Of a stretch of DNA of 64,000 nt, positions 42,901 to 52,577 are shown one piece after another. Where the stretch lies: positions 1,550,001 through 1,614,000 of the forward strand of contig JAWKTI010000001.1 of NCBI GenBank assembly GCA_041399155.1. The letters are read 5' to 3'. Position numbers and translations under genes: made by a program. The notes beneath the pieces were generated by a model. The model worked only from the letters and a program-made list of their open reading frames with translations. It did not search any database and was not told where the DNA came from. Origin of the DNA: Zavarzinella sp. (GTDB lineage Bacteria > Planctomycetota > Planctomycetia > Gemmatales > Gemmataceae). Position 1 is the stretch's first letter; each line of letters opens with the position of its first letter.

Positions 42901-44067
42901 TTGCGCAAAATTATTAGCTCTCAGCACTCTAAGTCTTTACGAAATAGTACTTTACTTCATTTAGAATCACTCGAAACACGAGATAATCCCAGTGGGATTA
43001 CTGCTGCCCTTCGACATGGTTTACTGTACGTCTATGGCACAGAAAATAACGATTCAATTATATTACAGGCTGTTAATGGACATATCGCAGTAACTGATAT
43101 CGCCATCGACCACCATGGAAGTTACGTGGGTAGTGTTCCAGCTAATGAAGTACGCACCATTCTGGTTTATGGCGGTGCGGGTGACGACCTGATTGATCTC
43201 AGCACGCATGAACGAGGAATGGATCCCATTGTGGCATCCAGCCTCCTTTATGGTGCAAATGGCAACGATGTCATTAAAGGCGGTCAGGGAAACGACCAGA
43301 TTTTCGCTGGCGAAGGGAACGATACCCTGGTAGGAAACGCTGGCAATGATGTGCTTTATGGAGAAAACGGTGATGACATTGGCTGGGCGAATGAGGGCGA
43401 CGATGTAATTTACGCAGGTGATGGCCACGATCAGTTCTTTGGTGGCAGTGGCAACGACACCATGTATGGAGAGAGTGGCAACGACCTACTAGATGGTGAA
43501 TCTGGCAATGACCAGATTTTTGGTGGGACAGGAAATGACCGGATCTATGGCGGCGATGGCACCGACTACCTGTATGGTGAAGCGGGCCACGATTTGCTGG
43601 ATGGTCAGCAGGATGATGATTTCCTGTATGGTGGAGTCGAAAACGATTATCTTTATGGTGGTAATGGTAACGACACCATTTTTGGCGAAGCAGGACTCGA
43701 CTTACTTGATGGTGGAAGCGGCAACGATGAACTTCACGGCGGGGTAGAAAACGATACCATCCTGGGTGGTTCTGGAAATGATCTCTTGATTGGCAATGCT
43801 GGCGATGATCTTCTTTATGGTAACGAAGGGGATGACACGCTCCTTGGTGGCGAAAATAACGATTTGCTCGATGGCGGCATTGGCAATGATTTTCTTGATG
43901 GTCAATCGGCTGCCGACCAGGTTTTAGGTGGCGATGGTGATGACACAATCGTGTTTACCCCTTGGGAAGACGTTGTGGATGCGGGTGCGGGTACGAATTA
44001 CTTTGTAACACCCGTGGATACAACACTACGACGTGCCAGCCGATTTGCGCCGCAAACGAATAGCTGA
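42901..44067 (+). CDS. Secreted RTX (hemolysin-type calcium-binding) repeat protein
   Basis: A 388-residue protein with about 15 calcium-binding nonapeptide repeats of the form GGxGNDxLx (e.g. GGSGNDTMYGESGNDLLDG), which bind Ca2+ in a parallel beta-roll after export. The N terminus is not a classic signal peptide; it contains LESLETRDNPSG, a tag shared by many Gemmataceae surface proteins with the general L-E-x-L-E-x-R pattern. The TTG at 42901 has GGGGG eight bases upstream; a GTG at 42871 is the alternative. No type I secretion genes are near. The protein has no other domain, so a structural or adhesive surface role is likely. Confidence 0.87.
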   Translation: MRKIISSQHSKSLRNSTLLHLESLETRDNPSGITAALRHGLLYVYGTENNDSIILQAVNGHIAVTDIAIDHHGSYVGSVPANEVRTILVYGGAGDDLIDLSTHERGMDPIVASSLLYGANGNDVIKGGQGNDQIFAGEGNDTLVGNAGNDVLYGENGDDIGWANEGDDVIYAGDGHDQFFGGSGNDTMYGESGNDLLDGESGNDQIFGGTGNDRIYGGDGTDYLYGEAGHDLLDGQQDDDFLYGGVENDYLYGGNGNDTIFGEAGLDLLDGGSGNDELHGGVENDTILGGSGNDLLIGNAGDDLLYGNEGDDTLLGGENNDLLDGGIGNDFLDGQSAADQVLGGDGDDTIVFTPWEDVVDAGAGTNYFVTPVDTTLRRASRFAPQTNS

Positions 44068-44125
44068 GATTGAATAAATGAGAATTTATTCAGAATAATA
44101 TTGTTGAGATTGGGTCCCGCCACCC

Positions 44126-44169
44126 AAGGCTGGTACAACCACCCTGTTGTTACCAGCCTTTTTCTTTTT
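44126..44169 (+). terminator. Strong rho-independent terminator after the RTX gene
   Basis: AAGGCTGGTACAAC (44126-44139) pairs with GTTG and TACCAGCCTT (44146-44160) with one bulged T and a CACCCT loop. The stem is followed by T-rich sequence with two four- or five-T runs through 44169. Confidence 0.88.
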
Positions 44170-44370
44170 ACGCGAACGCTGTGGATCATTTAAAGCATTG
44201 GTTGAGAGTTTCTTATTACGCAAAGCCATTTCTTCTTTTTATTTCCTGTCGGATGTGGATGATCGATCTGCTGCAGTGGAATGGATAACGTTGCAGCACC
44301 TGACGCCAGAATCTTTCTAAGATAGATTCGTTCGATCTGAAACTCTCTTCTGACGGGACGGAATTGATTC

Positions 44371-44740
44371 ATGGGCGATTACGAACTGGTAATCAAGTGG
44401 TGCAAAACATTTGAACAAATGTTAGAGCAGGGTTTGGGTGCACAGGGCCGCGGACTGCACGAAAAAGTTTCAGCGGTTCAGACAAAATTACCCGAAGCTT
44501 TGGTTAAAAAACTGCGTTTTGTGGCCACCATTCGGAATAAGTTGGTGCATGAATCGAGCATGGACAAGTTGGACGATCGCCCACGTTTCGAGTTGGTATG
44601 TCAGGAATGCCATACAGCTGCTGACTGAAATGCTCCGCCCACCAGTGGTGATCAAGAAATCTGGGTGCTTCGGTGCGATAATTGCGATTGCGGTAGTTGC
44701 CAGCACCATCACCGCGTGCGTGGCACTGGGATTTTTATGA
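44371..44740 (+). CDS. HEPN-like protein with C-terminal membrane anchor, apparently frameshifted
   Basis: The intact-looking frame 44371-44628 encodes 85 residues of an HEPN/DUF4145-like helical domain: GRGLHEKVSAVQTKLPEALV and then FVATIRNKLVHESS, where RNKLVH is the R-x4-H motif of HEPN ribonucleases. The stop TGA at 44626 is followed by ATG at 44630, opening a 36-residue membrane-anchor frame (MLRPPVVIKKSGCFGAIIAI, then VVASTITACVALGFL). Removing one T at 44626 gives a single 122-residue protein reading AADEMLRPPVV, a natural helix join. So this is either two tiny coupled genes or one tail-anchored HEPN protein with a one-base insertion. Function unknown. Confidence 0.6.
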
Positions 44741-44904
44741 ATCAACTTTCACAAGTGAAAGGATTTCCATCGTAAGTACCTACTTTTGTAAAAAAATCGA
44801 GAAAAACCCAATTTCATGTAAACTTTTTTCTACTATCAGCGTTATTAATATATAATTAAGTACAGTCATTTGTTCCGATACGTGCTGAACAAGAAGAGCG
44901 CTAG

Positions 44905-45705
44905 ATGGATAAAAAAAAGAAAAAGAATGTGCAAAAATGGATAGCCCAGCCTGGTGCGATTGAACGAGAGTTTGGTATTCCGATTGCTGGTATCATTCAG
45001 GAAAAAGATAAATGGACCCAGACAGCCCTGAAAAGTTACCCCTCAGAGGGGAAATTGAACTGGCTTGAGTTGTTTGGTCGAGCCGCACCCGTGGTGCTGG
45101 ATTTGGGATGTGGCAATGGGCGTTCAACATTGGCCAGTGCCTGGTCTCGACCGGAGTGCGATCACCTGGGTATTGATACGTTACCGGTAGTAATTCGTTA
45201 CGCACGTCGACGTGGCAACCAACGCGGTTTGAAAAACCTTAAATTTGCCGTCGGGGGTGCCTACGAGTTGTTGGACCAGTGGGTAGAACCAGGAAGTGTG
45301 GCCGAGATTCACTGCTACCACCCACAGCCGTATTACGATCCACGCGAGGTGCACAAACGCCTGATTACGCCAGCATTTTTAACGCTGGTCCACCGTGCCC
45401 TGCAGCCTGATGGTCAGTTTGTGATTCAAACCGATCACCCGGGGTATTGGCAATATATCCGCGAGATCATGGGTTATTTTTTCCAATGGGAAGAACGAAT
45501 CGGCCCATGGCCAGACAGTCCCAAAGGCAGAACCCGGCGGGAGATCATTGCCATCCGCAAAGGACTACCAGTTTTTCGTGGGATTGGAGCACCGATCAGG
45601 GAATTAACCGAAGAAAATTCAATTCGGTTGGCAGGATTGTTGCCCGATCCAGTATTTGAAGCAGACAGGAGATTAATCGAATTGGATCATCAAGAAAGAA
45701 TGTGA
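44905..45705 (+). CDS. trmB: tRNA (guanine-N7)-methyltransferase-like protein
   Basis: A 266-residue Rossmann methyltransferase of the TrmB family, which makes m7G46 in tRNA using S-adenosylmethionine. The SAM-binding motif is VVLDLGCGNGRSTLA near 62-76, followed by HLGIDTLPVV (acidic ribose ligand). The catalytic TrmB segment, normally F-P-D-P-W-x-K-x-R-H, reads CYHPQPYYDPREVHKRLITPAFL, keeping the H/P and K-R features in a divergent form. The N terminus (MDKKKKKNVQKW) is lysine-rich and could bind RNA. A TATAAT lies 49 bases upstream. It ends three bases before a convergent tRNA-Gln. Confidence 0.8.
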   Translation: MDKKKKKNVQKWIAQPGAIEREFGIPIAGIIQEKDKWTQTALKSYPSEGKLNWLELFGRAAPVVLDLGCGNGRSTLASAWSRPECDHLGIDTLPVVIRYARRRGNQRGLKNLKFAVGGAYELLDQWVEPGSVAEIHCYHPQPYYDPREVHKRLITPAFLTLVHRALQPDGQFVIQTDHPGYWQYIREIMGYFFQWEERIGPWPDSPKGRTRREIIAIRKGLPVFRGIGAPIRELTEENSIRLAGLLPDPVFEADRRLIELDHQERM

Positions 45706-45707
45706 AG

Positions 45708-45778
45708 TTCCGGGAGCTGGATTCGAACCAACACCAACAGGTTCAGAGCCTGTCATTCTACCATTAAATTATCCCGGA
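45708..45778 (-). tRNA. tRNA-Gln(CTG)
   Basis: On the minus strand a full cloverleaf forms: acceptor TCCGGGA/TCCCGGA, D stem region with AATGGTAG loop, anticodon stem ACAGG/CCTGT with loop CTCTGAA (anticodon CTG, read CUG), T stem GTTGG/CCAGC with loop TTCGAAT, discriminator A. It lies head-to-head in convergence with the trmB gene, whose stop is two bases away. CCA is not encoded. Confidence 0.95.
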
Positions 45779-45919
45779 TCGTTGGACGCTATGTTGTTTA
45801 TCGTAGTAACTTTCACCACATTTTAGACAGCATTCGCAAACGGAATGTTCGCAACTTTTCTGAAAAACCCGATGTGGTTGAAATTTGCTTTTAAAAACGC
45901 CCCTTTTTGAGGTAACATA

Positions 45920-48900
45920 TTGGCAATGAAAATACAGCAATTATTCTCGATATCGATGATCGCAAAACAGTTTAGTCCTAGTACTTCGCTGATCTTGTTT
46001 GTTTACATGAGTGGTTTCTGGATGCCAGTGACCTTGCATTCGAAAGAACCAGATGCTGCGAAAGTCGCTTTTTTTGAAAAATCGGTTCGGCCGCTTCTGG
46101 CTGAGAAGTGTTTTAGTTGCCACAGTGAAGCTGCAAAAAAATCGAAAGGTGGACTGGTAGTTGATTCATTGCATGGTTTACTTACTGGTGGAGACACCGG
46201 CCCGGCGTTAATTCCCGGGAAACCTGCTGAAAGCCTGTTAGTAGAAGCAATTCAATACAAGAATGTAGATCTGCAAATGCCACCCAAGGCGAGGCTGGCT
46301 GATAACGAAATTGCGATCCTTGTGAAGTGGATTGCTGATGGTGCAGTATGGCCCAATTCAAAAACGCCTCGGAAGATTGTAAAAATCTCCGATGAAGACC
46401 GTCAATGGTGGGCATTTCAGCCGATTAAACGACCCATTGTGCCTGAAAATGCAGGGAATCCGATCGATCATTTCATCGACGCAACATTACGCGAAATGAA
46501 TCTTACCCCTTCCGCACGTGCAGAAAGAGAGGTGTTGATTCGGCGCGTAACGCTGGACTTGACCGGGTTACCTCCGACGCCTGCAGATATGGAATCGTTT
46601 GTTCAGGATCGAGATCCGAATGCTTATTTCAAACTAGTAGATCGATTATTGGCCACCCCCCGTTATGGGGAGCGTGCTGCTCGTCTTTGGTTGGATTTGG
46701 TGCGTTATGCAGATAGCGATGGCTACCGACTGGATGAGTATCGTCCCCACAGTTGGCGCTATCGAGATTATGTCATTGCGGCATTCAATGAAGACAAGCC
46801 ATATGACCGCTTTGTGCAGGAACAGATCGCTGGGGATGAACTGTTTCCTGGCGACCCACAAGCCTTAATTGCAACTGGTTACCTTCGACACTGGATCTAT
46901 GAATACAACCAGCGCGATGTGCGAACACAGTGGGAGTTGATTCTGGATGACATCACAGATACCACAGCCGATGTGTTTTTAGGCATGGGGCTGCAATGTG
47001 CCCGCTGCCACGACCACAAGTTTGATCCCCTCCTCCAAAAAGACTACTTCCGTTTGCGGGCGTTTTTTGCCGGAATACTGCCAAGGGAGGACCAGATTGC
47101 TGCCACTCCTGCGGAACAGAAAGCCTATCAGCAGAAATTAGCCGTGTGGGAAACTAAAACGGCTACCATCCGGAAAGAACTGGATGAAATCGAAGCACCC
47201 TACCGCAAAAATGCGGCAAAAAAAGCGATCATCATGTTTCCAGAAGACATTCAGGAAATGATCAACAAGCCAGCTTCAGAACGCACCGCCAAAGAACATC
47301 AGTTGGCAGAACTTGCTTATCGTCAAGTGACTTACGAGTTCGGTAGGCTTGATAATTTCATCAAAGGGAAGGACAAAGAACGGGTCCTGGAATTGCGCAG
47401 ACAACTGGCCACATTTGATGCTTTGAAGCCTCCACCGTTGCCTGTGGCGTTTGCCGTCAGTGATGTGGGGCCGAAAGCAGCGGAAGTCTTTATTCCTAAG
47501 CGGCCAGACAACTTAATTGATCCTGGATTCATTACAATTCTGGACGAACAGCCCGCGAAGATTGTACCGAGTGCGCAATCAACTGGTAGACGCACCGCAT
47601 TGGCAAAATGGCTCACGAGCCCTGAGAACCCCTTAACCTCGAGAGTGATTGTCAACCGTCTATGGCAACAGCACTTTGGTAAGGGATTAGCGGTCAACAG
47701 CAGCGATTTTGGTAAACTGGGTGAAGCACCATCACATCCTGAGTTGCTGGATTGGCTTGCCAGCGAATTAATGAACCCCACAGTGGGGCAACATGGGAAC
47801 CCAAAACCATGGTCATTAAAGCACATTCATCGTTTGATGGTTACCAGTGCTGCGTACCAACGTAGTGCTGAGCACGCGAACATGGAATCTGCACGAAAAA
47901 TCGATCCGGAAAATCGCTACATCTGGACTCGCACCGTTCAGCGGATGGATGCGGAACAGATACGCGATTCCTTCCTGGCAGTTACCGGGGAATTAACCGA
48001 TAAAACTGGTGGCCCAGGTGCCGCCGCAACTGTGCCATGTCGGACAATTTATACCAAGACACTGCGGAACCAGCGAAACCCGCTTCTTGATGTATTCGAC
48101 GCACCATTTTGGTTCAGTAGTTCGTCTTCAAGAGATACCACCACCACGCCTGTTCAATCACTGTATTTATTCAATAGCCAATATCTGTTGCAACGCTCAA
48201 AAGCATTTTCTGCACGACTCCAGCGTGAGGAGCCCAGTAATGAAGAAGCCAGAATCGATGCTGCCTATCGACTGGCATTTGGGCGTGCTGCGACATCTGA
48301 AGAAATTGCAATTGGCAAACAGTTTCTGGCAGCCCAACAGGCACGCATTCAACCTGAAAAAACAGAATCTGCCGAAGCCAAATTTGAAGCAGGTAAAATC
48401 CCATTTCGAGATGGACAGGCTGCCGATGTGAAACTCAACGGTAAAGCGGGATTTGAAGTACCCCACCACGCCGTGTTACCTGAGAAAGATTTCACGCTCG
48501 AAGCATACATTTACCCACGAACAATTGCAGAAACAGGTACTGTGCGGACTATTATCTCCAAATGGGCGGGTAATAATCAACAACCTGGTTGGGCGTTCGG
48601 CATCACAGGTAAAAAATCGCGTCGGAAGCCACAAACCCTCGTTCTGCAGATGATCGGCAAGCACCGCGATGGTTCGTTTGGTGAAGAGGCACTCTTTTCT
48701 GATCAGCATATCGCACTGAACAAGCCATATTATGTGGCTGTCAGCTTTCGGCTGGCCACGAAAGAGCAAGCAGGTGAAGCGGTATTTTTTGTGAAGGATT
48801 TATCTAACGACGATGAGCAATTAGGCAGTGTGAAACTGCCCGTGGTCACCACTGGTGGGATAGCAAACAATCTGCCAGTGGCGATTGGCTCACGAAAGGG

Positions 48901-49177
48901 CGCGGGATTTGATGGCTTGTTAGATGAAGTGCGAATATCGAACAAAGCTCTCGTTAATGAAGAACTTCTCTTTTTGAAAGAAGCGGTCTCCAACAACACT
49001 GTCGGGCACTGGTCTTTTGAACCGAAACCAAACTTGTTCCACGACCTAACTTCAAATCAGTTGCACATCCGTGCTGTGGGTAGTTCCAGTAATGCACCCG
49101 CGAACTTGTCATTAGCAGCCTGGAACGATTATTGTCACGTTCTGCTGAACGCCAGCGAGTTTTTCTACATCAAGTAA
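45920..49177 (+). CDS. PSCyt1-DUF1549-DUF1553 giant protein with C-terminal LamG-like domain
   Basis: A 1085-residue exported protein of the planctomycete type. A leader (residues 1-42) with a hydrophobic stretch is followed by a cytochrome-c-like PSCyt1 domain with a C-x-x-C-H haem site at CFSCH (64-68). Then come DUF1549 (from about 180, with VDRLLATPRYGERAARLWLD and LGMGLQCARCHDH, another haem-like C-x-x-C-H) and DUF1553 (about 540-850: SRVIVNRLWQQHFGKGL and TRTVQRMDAEQIRDS). The end (about 850-1080) holds a LamG/concanavalin-type domain (VLPEKDFTLEAYIYPR, GFDGLLDEVRISN). The TTG start has GAGG seven bases upstream. The usual DUF1501 partner gene is absent downstream. Probably a periplasmic or surface redox enzyme of polymer breakdown; that is inference. 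Confidence 0.92.
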   Translation: MAMKIQQLFSISMIAKQFSPSTSLILFVYMSGFWMPVTLHSKEPDAAKVAFFEKSVRPLLAEKCFSCHSEAAKKSKGGLVVDSLHGLLTGGDTGPALIPGKPAESLLVEAIQYKNVDLQMPPKARLADNEIAILVKWIADGAVWPNSKTPRKIVKISDEDRQWWAFQPIKRPIVPENAGNPIDHFIDATLREMNLTPSARAEREVLIRRVTLDLTGLPPTPADMESFVQDRDPNAYFKLVDRLLATPRYGERAARLWLDLVRYADSDGYRLDEYRPHSWRYRDYVIAAFNEDKPYDRFVQEQIAGDELFPGDPQALIATGYLRHWIYEYNQRDVRTQWELILDDITDTTADVFLGMGLQCARCHDHKFDPLLQKDYFRLRAFFAGILPREDQIAATPAEQKAYQQKLAVWETKTATIRKELDEIEAPYRKNAAKKAIIMFPEDIQEMINKPASERTAKEHQLAELAYRQVTYEFGRLDNFIKGKDKERVLELRRQLATFDALKPPPLPVAFAVSDVGPKAAEVFIPKRPDNLIDPGFITILDEQPAKIVPSAQSTGRRTALAKWLTSPENPLTSRVIVNRLWQQHFGKGLAVNSSDFGKLGEAPSHPELLDWLASELMNPTVGQHGNPKPWSLKHIHRLMVTSAAYQRSAEHANMESARKIDPENRYIWTRTVQRMDAEQIRDSFLAVTGELTDKTGGPGAAATVPCRTIYTKTLRNQRNPLLDVFDAPFWFSSSSSRDTTTTPVQSLYLFNSQYLLQRSKAFSARLQREEPSNEEARIDAAYRLAFGRAATSEEIAIGKQFLAAQQARIQPEKTESAEAKFEAGKIPFRDGQAADVKLNGKAGFEVPHHAVLPEKDFTLEAYIYPRTIAETGTVRTIISKWAGNNQQPGWAFGITGKKSRRKPQTLVLQMIGKHRDGSFGEEALFSDQHIALNKPYYVAVSFRLATKEQAGEAVFFVKDLSNDDEQLGSVKLPVVTTGGIANNLPVAIGSRKGAGFDGLLDEVRISNKALVNEELLFLKEAVSNNTVGHWSFEPKPNLFHDLTSNQLHIRAVGSSSNAPANLSLAAWNDYCHVLLNASEFFYIK

Positions 49178-49180
49178 GTT

Positions 49181-51016
49181 TTACTTGCCAATCGTGCTGC
49201 CCAGGTTGACGTTTTTATCGAATTCCAGTTTGTAGGAATAATCAACCAGTACCGGTTTATCGCCATGGTTTTCTGGATTCACCACAATATCCCAGCGAAG
49301 CAAATTCCGTGAGCGATCATCTCGTTCATAGATTGCATCTTTGCTGAGTGCGGGCGTCTGGCTGACCATCGTTACCGCGATGGAAGAGGATTCTGCCTTC
49401 GGCAATCGGTCCCACACTTGTAAGGTGACGGGTGCAGTCTTGTAACTTTGCAGCAGGATCTGGTAATCAAAGGTCAACACCTGGTTACCGCCCTGGGTTG
49501 TCTGGGTTTTATTCATGAGTTTGCGGGTAACCTGAAGCTGAGGATCAACTCCAAAGCCCACAGTAAATGGTTTGCCGATGGCAATCAGAGGTAACTGGGA
49601 TTGGCCCACAAAATCACTCCCCTGATACATCGTGGCATCACCAGCCAGCAGTACGATTTCGCTCTTGTTGACCAGGTTTGCCAGTCGGTAAACGTTTTGG
49701 GTCAGCACAGGAACCGCTTTGTAAAAGTATTCCGGCATCAGTTCCAGGCGGGTGATTTCTACCACCAAGGCATCATTTCGGCTGGGAATTGAAAGTTTAC
49801 GGTCCAGGTGATAGGTAACGCTGGGCCCTTCATCGGAAGTTCCCACTGCACCTTCTAATTGTTTTTTCACTTCTTCCTGCCCAGCCACCAGATCGCGGAA
49901 TTGTTCCACTGCTGCTGCAGAATTGGCTAATTCACCAGCCTTCTTTTCGTCCCGCTTGTTGTAGTTATCCACCGATTGCTGACGAAATGTGCGGGATTGT
50001 TGGTCCAGTAGCTCGCGATAAGCACCAGGAGGCAAGTTTGGTTGTGGGCTTGGCCCACCAGGCAGATTAAAGCCAGGTGAGGTAGGTTTGCCATCTTTGC
50101 CAAAATTGTTCACTACAATCTGATGTGAAGTCACCTGCAGATTTAACGCCAACAAATCCGGGGGTGCTGCATTCAGCATTGGTTGTGCGGTAGAAAGTGT
50201 CACATCCACATTGTTCCAATCTTCGCCACTGTTCTGCTGCACACCTGCCAGGTACTCCACTAACACCACTTCTTTATCTTTACCTGCTCGGAACTTGTAT
50301 TGTGGGCGCCAACTGACACCTTCTACCAGATAACTTAACCGAACCTTGCCAGCTGCATTATTTTTCTTTTCCAGAATGATGACCGCATCCCGTTCTGTGC
50401 GGCTGAAACCACCTGATTTTTCAGATAATTGTCTTTGCACAAATTGAATTTCCTTTTTCAATTCGTCGACTTTTTGCTGAACAGTAACTTGTTCTTTCAA
50501 TTTCTTGGAACGATTCTCATTAATGTAATTGGCAAGTGTGATAATTTCTTCACTTTTTAAGGCCCCTTTTTCGGTTAATTGCAACATGGTGGCGGTGCTG
50601 AAAGTTTCCATTTTGCTCAACAATGCCAGAAACATTTTTATTTCTTCCAACTCACCGAGGAGTTTGGCATTATTGGTTTGCAATTCTGCAAGCTGGGATT
50701 CCAGTTTCCGCACTTCTTCCCGCGTATCCTGAAACACCGCACGACTGCGAAACCGAGCAGACAAAATTCGAGTGTCCTGGTTTCCTTCGGCATAAATCGA
50801 ACTGGGTAAAATCTGACTGGGCATGGGTGTAATCATGATTTCCTGCACCCCCTGCCCCGCTGGTACAGTCACTTCCCGCGTGACCAGTGCCGTGGATTGA
50901 TAGACCGTGACAGCAACGATGGTGCTATCCGTTGGCTTAAGTGGAGGATCTGCGGCAAAGAGCACATTGGCAAGCACAACTGTTGCGGTGCTGCACCACA
51001 AGTAGACCATTTTCAT
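49181..51016 (-). CDS. DUF4140/DUF4139 (mucoidy-inhibitor-like) secreted protein
   Basis: A 611-residue exported protein. The start at 51016 has AGGAGAAAAACG upstream and a signal peptide (MKMVYLWCSTATVVLANVLFA). The N-terminal part has the DUF4140 pattern (VAVTVYQSTALVTREVTVPAGQG), then a long coiled-coil (about 110-210, EVRKLESQLAELQTNNAKLL and on), and a DUF4139 domain (from about 220: VRLSYLVEGVSWRPQYKFRA, NTGEDWNNVDVTLSTAQP) ending in LLRWDIVVNPENHGDKPVLV. Related proteins occur in MuiA-like and planctomycete sets; function is unknown. It is convergent with the cytochrome gene, four bases apart. Confidence 0.88.
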   Translation of the reverse strand: MKMVYLWCSTATVVLANVLFAADPPLKPTDSTIVAVTVYQSTALVTREVTVPAGQGVQEIMITPMPSQILPSSIYAEGNQDTRILSARFRSRAVFQDTREEVRKLESQLAELQTNNAKLLGELEEIKMFLALLSKMETFSTATMLQLTEKGALKSEEIITLANYINENRSKKLKEQVTVQQKVDELKKEIQFVQRQLSEKSGGFSRTERDAVIILEKKNNAAGKVRLSYLVEGVSWRPQYKFRAGKDKEVVLVEYLAGVQQNSGEDWNNVDVTLSTAQPMLNAAPPDLLALNLQVTSHQIVVNNFGKDGKPTSPGFNLPGGPSPQPNLPPGAYRELLDQQSRTFRQQSVDNYNKRDEKKAGELANSAAAVEQFRDLVAGQEEVKKQLEGAVGTSDEGPSVTYHLDRKLSIPSRNDALVVEITRLELMPEYFYKAVPVLTQNVYRLANLVNKSEIVLLAGDATMYQGSDFVGQSQLPLIAIGKPFTVGFGVDPQLQVTRKLMNKTQTTQGGNQVLTFDYQILLQSYKTAPVTLQVWDRLPKAESSSIAVTMVSQTPALSKDAIYERDDRSRNLLRWDIVVNPENHGDKPVLVDYSYKLEFDKNVNLGSTIGK

Positions 51017-51346
51017 CGTTTTTCTCCTGAATTTGGGGGATTTTCTGAATAGAGAGATCAGTACCATACCCCACATGAAAGACGATCTTTAGGATACGAA
51101 AGGTTTGTAACAGATTTGTAAGTTGTTCAAACTGCGGGATGATGAGAATCATGATGCGAGATACAGTTTTCTCACAGATCTCTCACAATCAACAGGCATT
51201 TTTTGCCATAAAGATGAGATCTTAACCAATTCTACTCATAATCATATTTTTATTTGTTATTCTCTTGCAGTGGTGCGATTCAGTGCAGTATTAATGTTAA
51301 AGCGGTCTTCTGACCGTCATTAAATCATATTCTTTGGAGTGCGTTG

Positions 51347-52315
51347 ATGGCGAATTTTTCCTCTCGACGATCAGGCTTTACCCTGATTGAGCTACTGGTT
51401 GTCATTGCAATTATTGCAATTCTCATTGGGCTTTTATTGCCAGCTGTGCAGAAAGTACGCGAAGCGGCCAATCGGTCGAAGTGTTCCAATAATCTGAAAC
51501 AAATTGGCATTGCGTTACATGCTCACCACGATGGATTGGGTTACTTACCGAAAGGTTGTTCCCCATCAGATCAGGATAACACTGCATGGGGTCTCTCCTG
51601 GAAAGTGTACCTGTTACCTTACATGGAGCAGGATAACGTTTACAACCGCTTTCAACACACCACTGCTAGTGGTTACACAAACGCAAACAACATGGCTGTA
51701 GTAAATCGCTTTGTAGTACCAAATTATCGCTGTCCCTCTTCAACGTTACCAGAGTTTTACGCAACTTCCAACAATGCAGGTTCGATTCAGATGTTCACAT
51801 CGTACACTGGAATTGCGGGTTCGACTTTGGATACTCCGCTAAACACTGGTGGTCACGGGTCAGGCAGCGGCGGGGGAAGTTTGTTTCAGAATAGCAAGAT
51901 CAATTTTTCAGCAATTACTGATGGCACCAGTAACACGATTATTGTGGGTGAGCAAAGTGATCATCTACGTGATGCGAATAACCAACCCATCACAGGCAGC
52001 TATTCAGCGATCACCAGCCAGGGCCCCCACGGCTGGACAATGGGTACAAATAACACTGCTGTCGGTACAGCTAATACCGAACGGCATTTTAACTGCACGA
52101 CTGTCGCATATCAGATCAACCAGCGTGGACTACCAAATTCAGGTGGGACCAGTCACAACACTGGTCGAAATATTCCTTTATCATCTGGTCATACAGGTGG
52201 GGTCAACGTCGCCATGGGAGATGGTTCCGTCCGCTTTTTGAAAAGCTCAACTGCTTTGGCTACCTTGCAGATGTTGTGTAGCCGAGCCGATGGTCTGGTA
52301 ATTCCAGAAAATTAA
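51347..52315 (+). CDS. DUF1559 protein with prepilin-type N terminus
   Basis: A 322-residue protein of the planctomycete DUF1559 family, which exists in many copies per genome. It starts with a type IV prepilin leader (GFTLIELLVVIAIIAILIGL, cut after Gly before Phe and Thr-Leu-Ile-Glu), so it is processed by prepilin peptidase. KVREAANRSKCSNNLKQIG, SWKVYLLPYMEQDNVYN and the closing H-x9-DG type motif HTGGVNVAMGDGSVRFL complete the family. The ATG at 51347 follows GGAG with seven bases between. Pseudopilin-like function is inferred; the real role of the family is not known. Confidence 0.95.
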   Translation: MANFSSRRSGFTLIELLVVIAIIAILIGLLLPAVQKVREAANRSKCSNNLKQIGIALHAHHDGLGYLPKGCSPSDQDNTAWGLSWKVYLLPYMEQDNVYNRFQHTTASGYTNANNMAVVNRFVVPNYRCPSSTLPEFYATSNNAGSIQMFTSYTGIAGSTLDTPLNTGGHGSGSGGGSLFQNSKINFSAITDGTSNTIIVGEQSDHLRDANNQPITGSYSAITSQGPHGWTMGTNNTAVGTANTERHFNCTTVAYQINQRGLPNSGGTSHNTGRNIPLSSGHTGGVNVAMGDGSVRFLKSSTALATLQMLCSRADGLVIPEN

Positions 52316-52577
52316 TCCTTATCCCTTTCCTTCGGAAGATTATTCTACAGTCACTATAAATGGATGTCAGGCCGTATCAACTTTTTTGATTCGATTATAA
52401 TTTGTGCACGTTGAAAGTTGGCCAAATTGCCACTCGAAATCATTCTGATCGACAGTTGTTTCCTTGTTGAAAACCTGGTTGATTGCTCTCAAAACGATTT
52501 TCACTTTCATCAGTTCATAACATGATCCTTTCAGATGAAATAATGAACCTTTGCAAAGTTGTCGGGAGCAGTGCGGC

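Noticed and set aside
43274..43948. A 224-codon minus-strand frame in the RTX gene
   Set aside because: It is the mirror of the calcium-binding repeats (His/Arg-rich) and has no independent support.
52316..52577. Lysine riboswitch before lysC
   Set aside because: The 262-base leader shows no stem set or conserved lysine-aptamer core that I could recognise.
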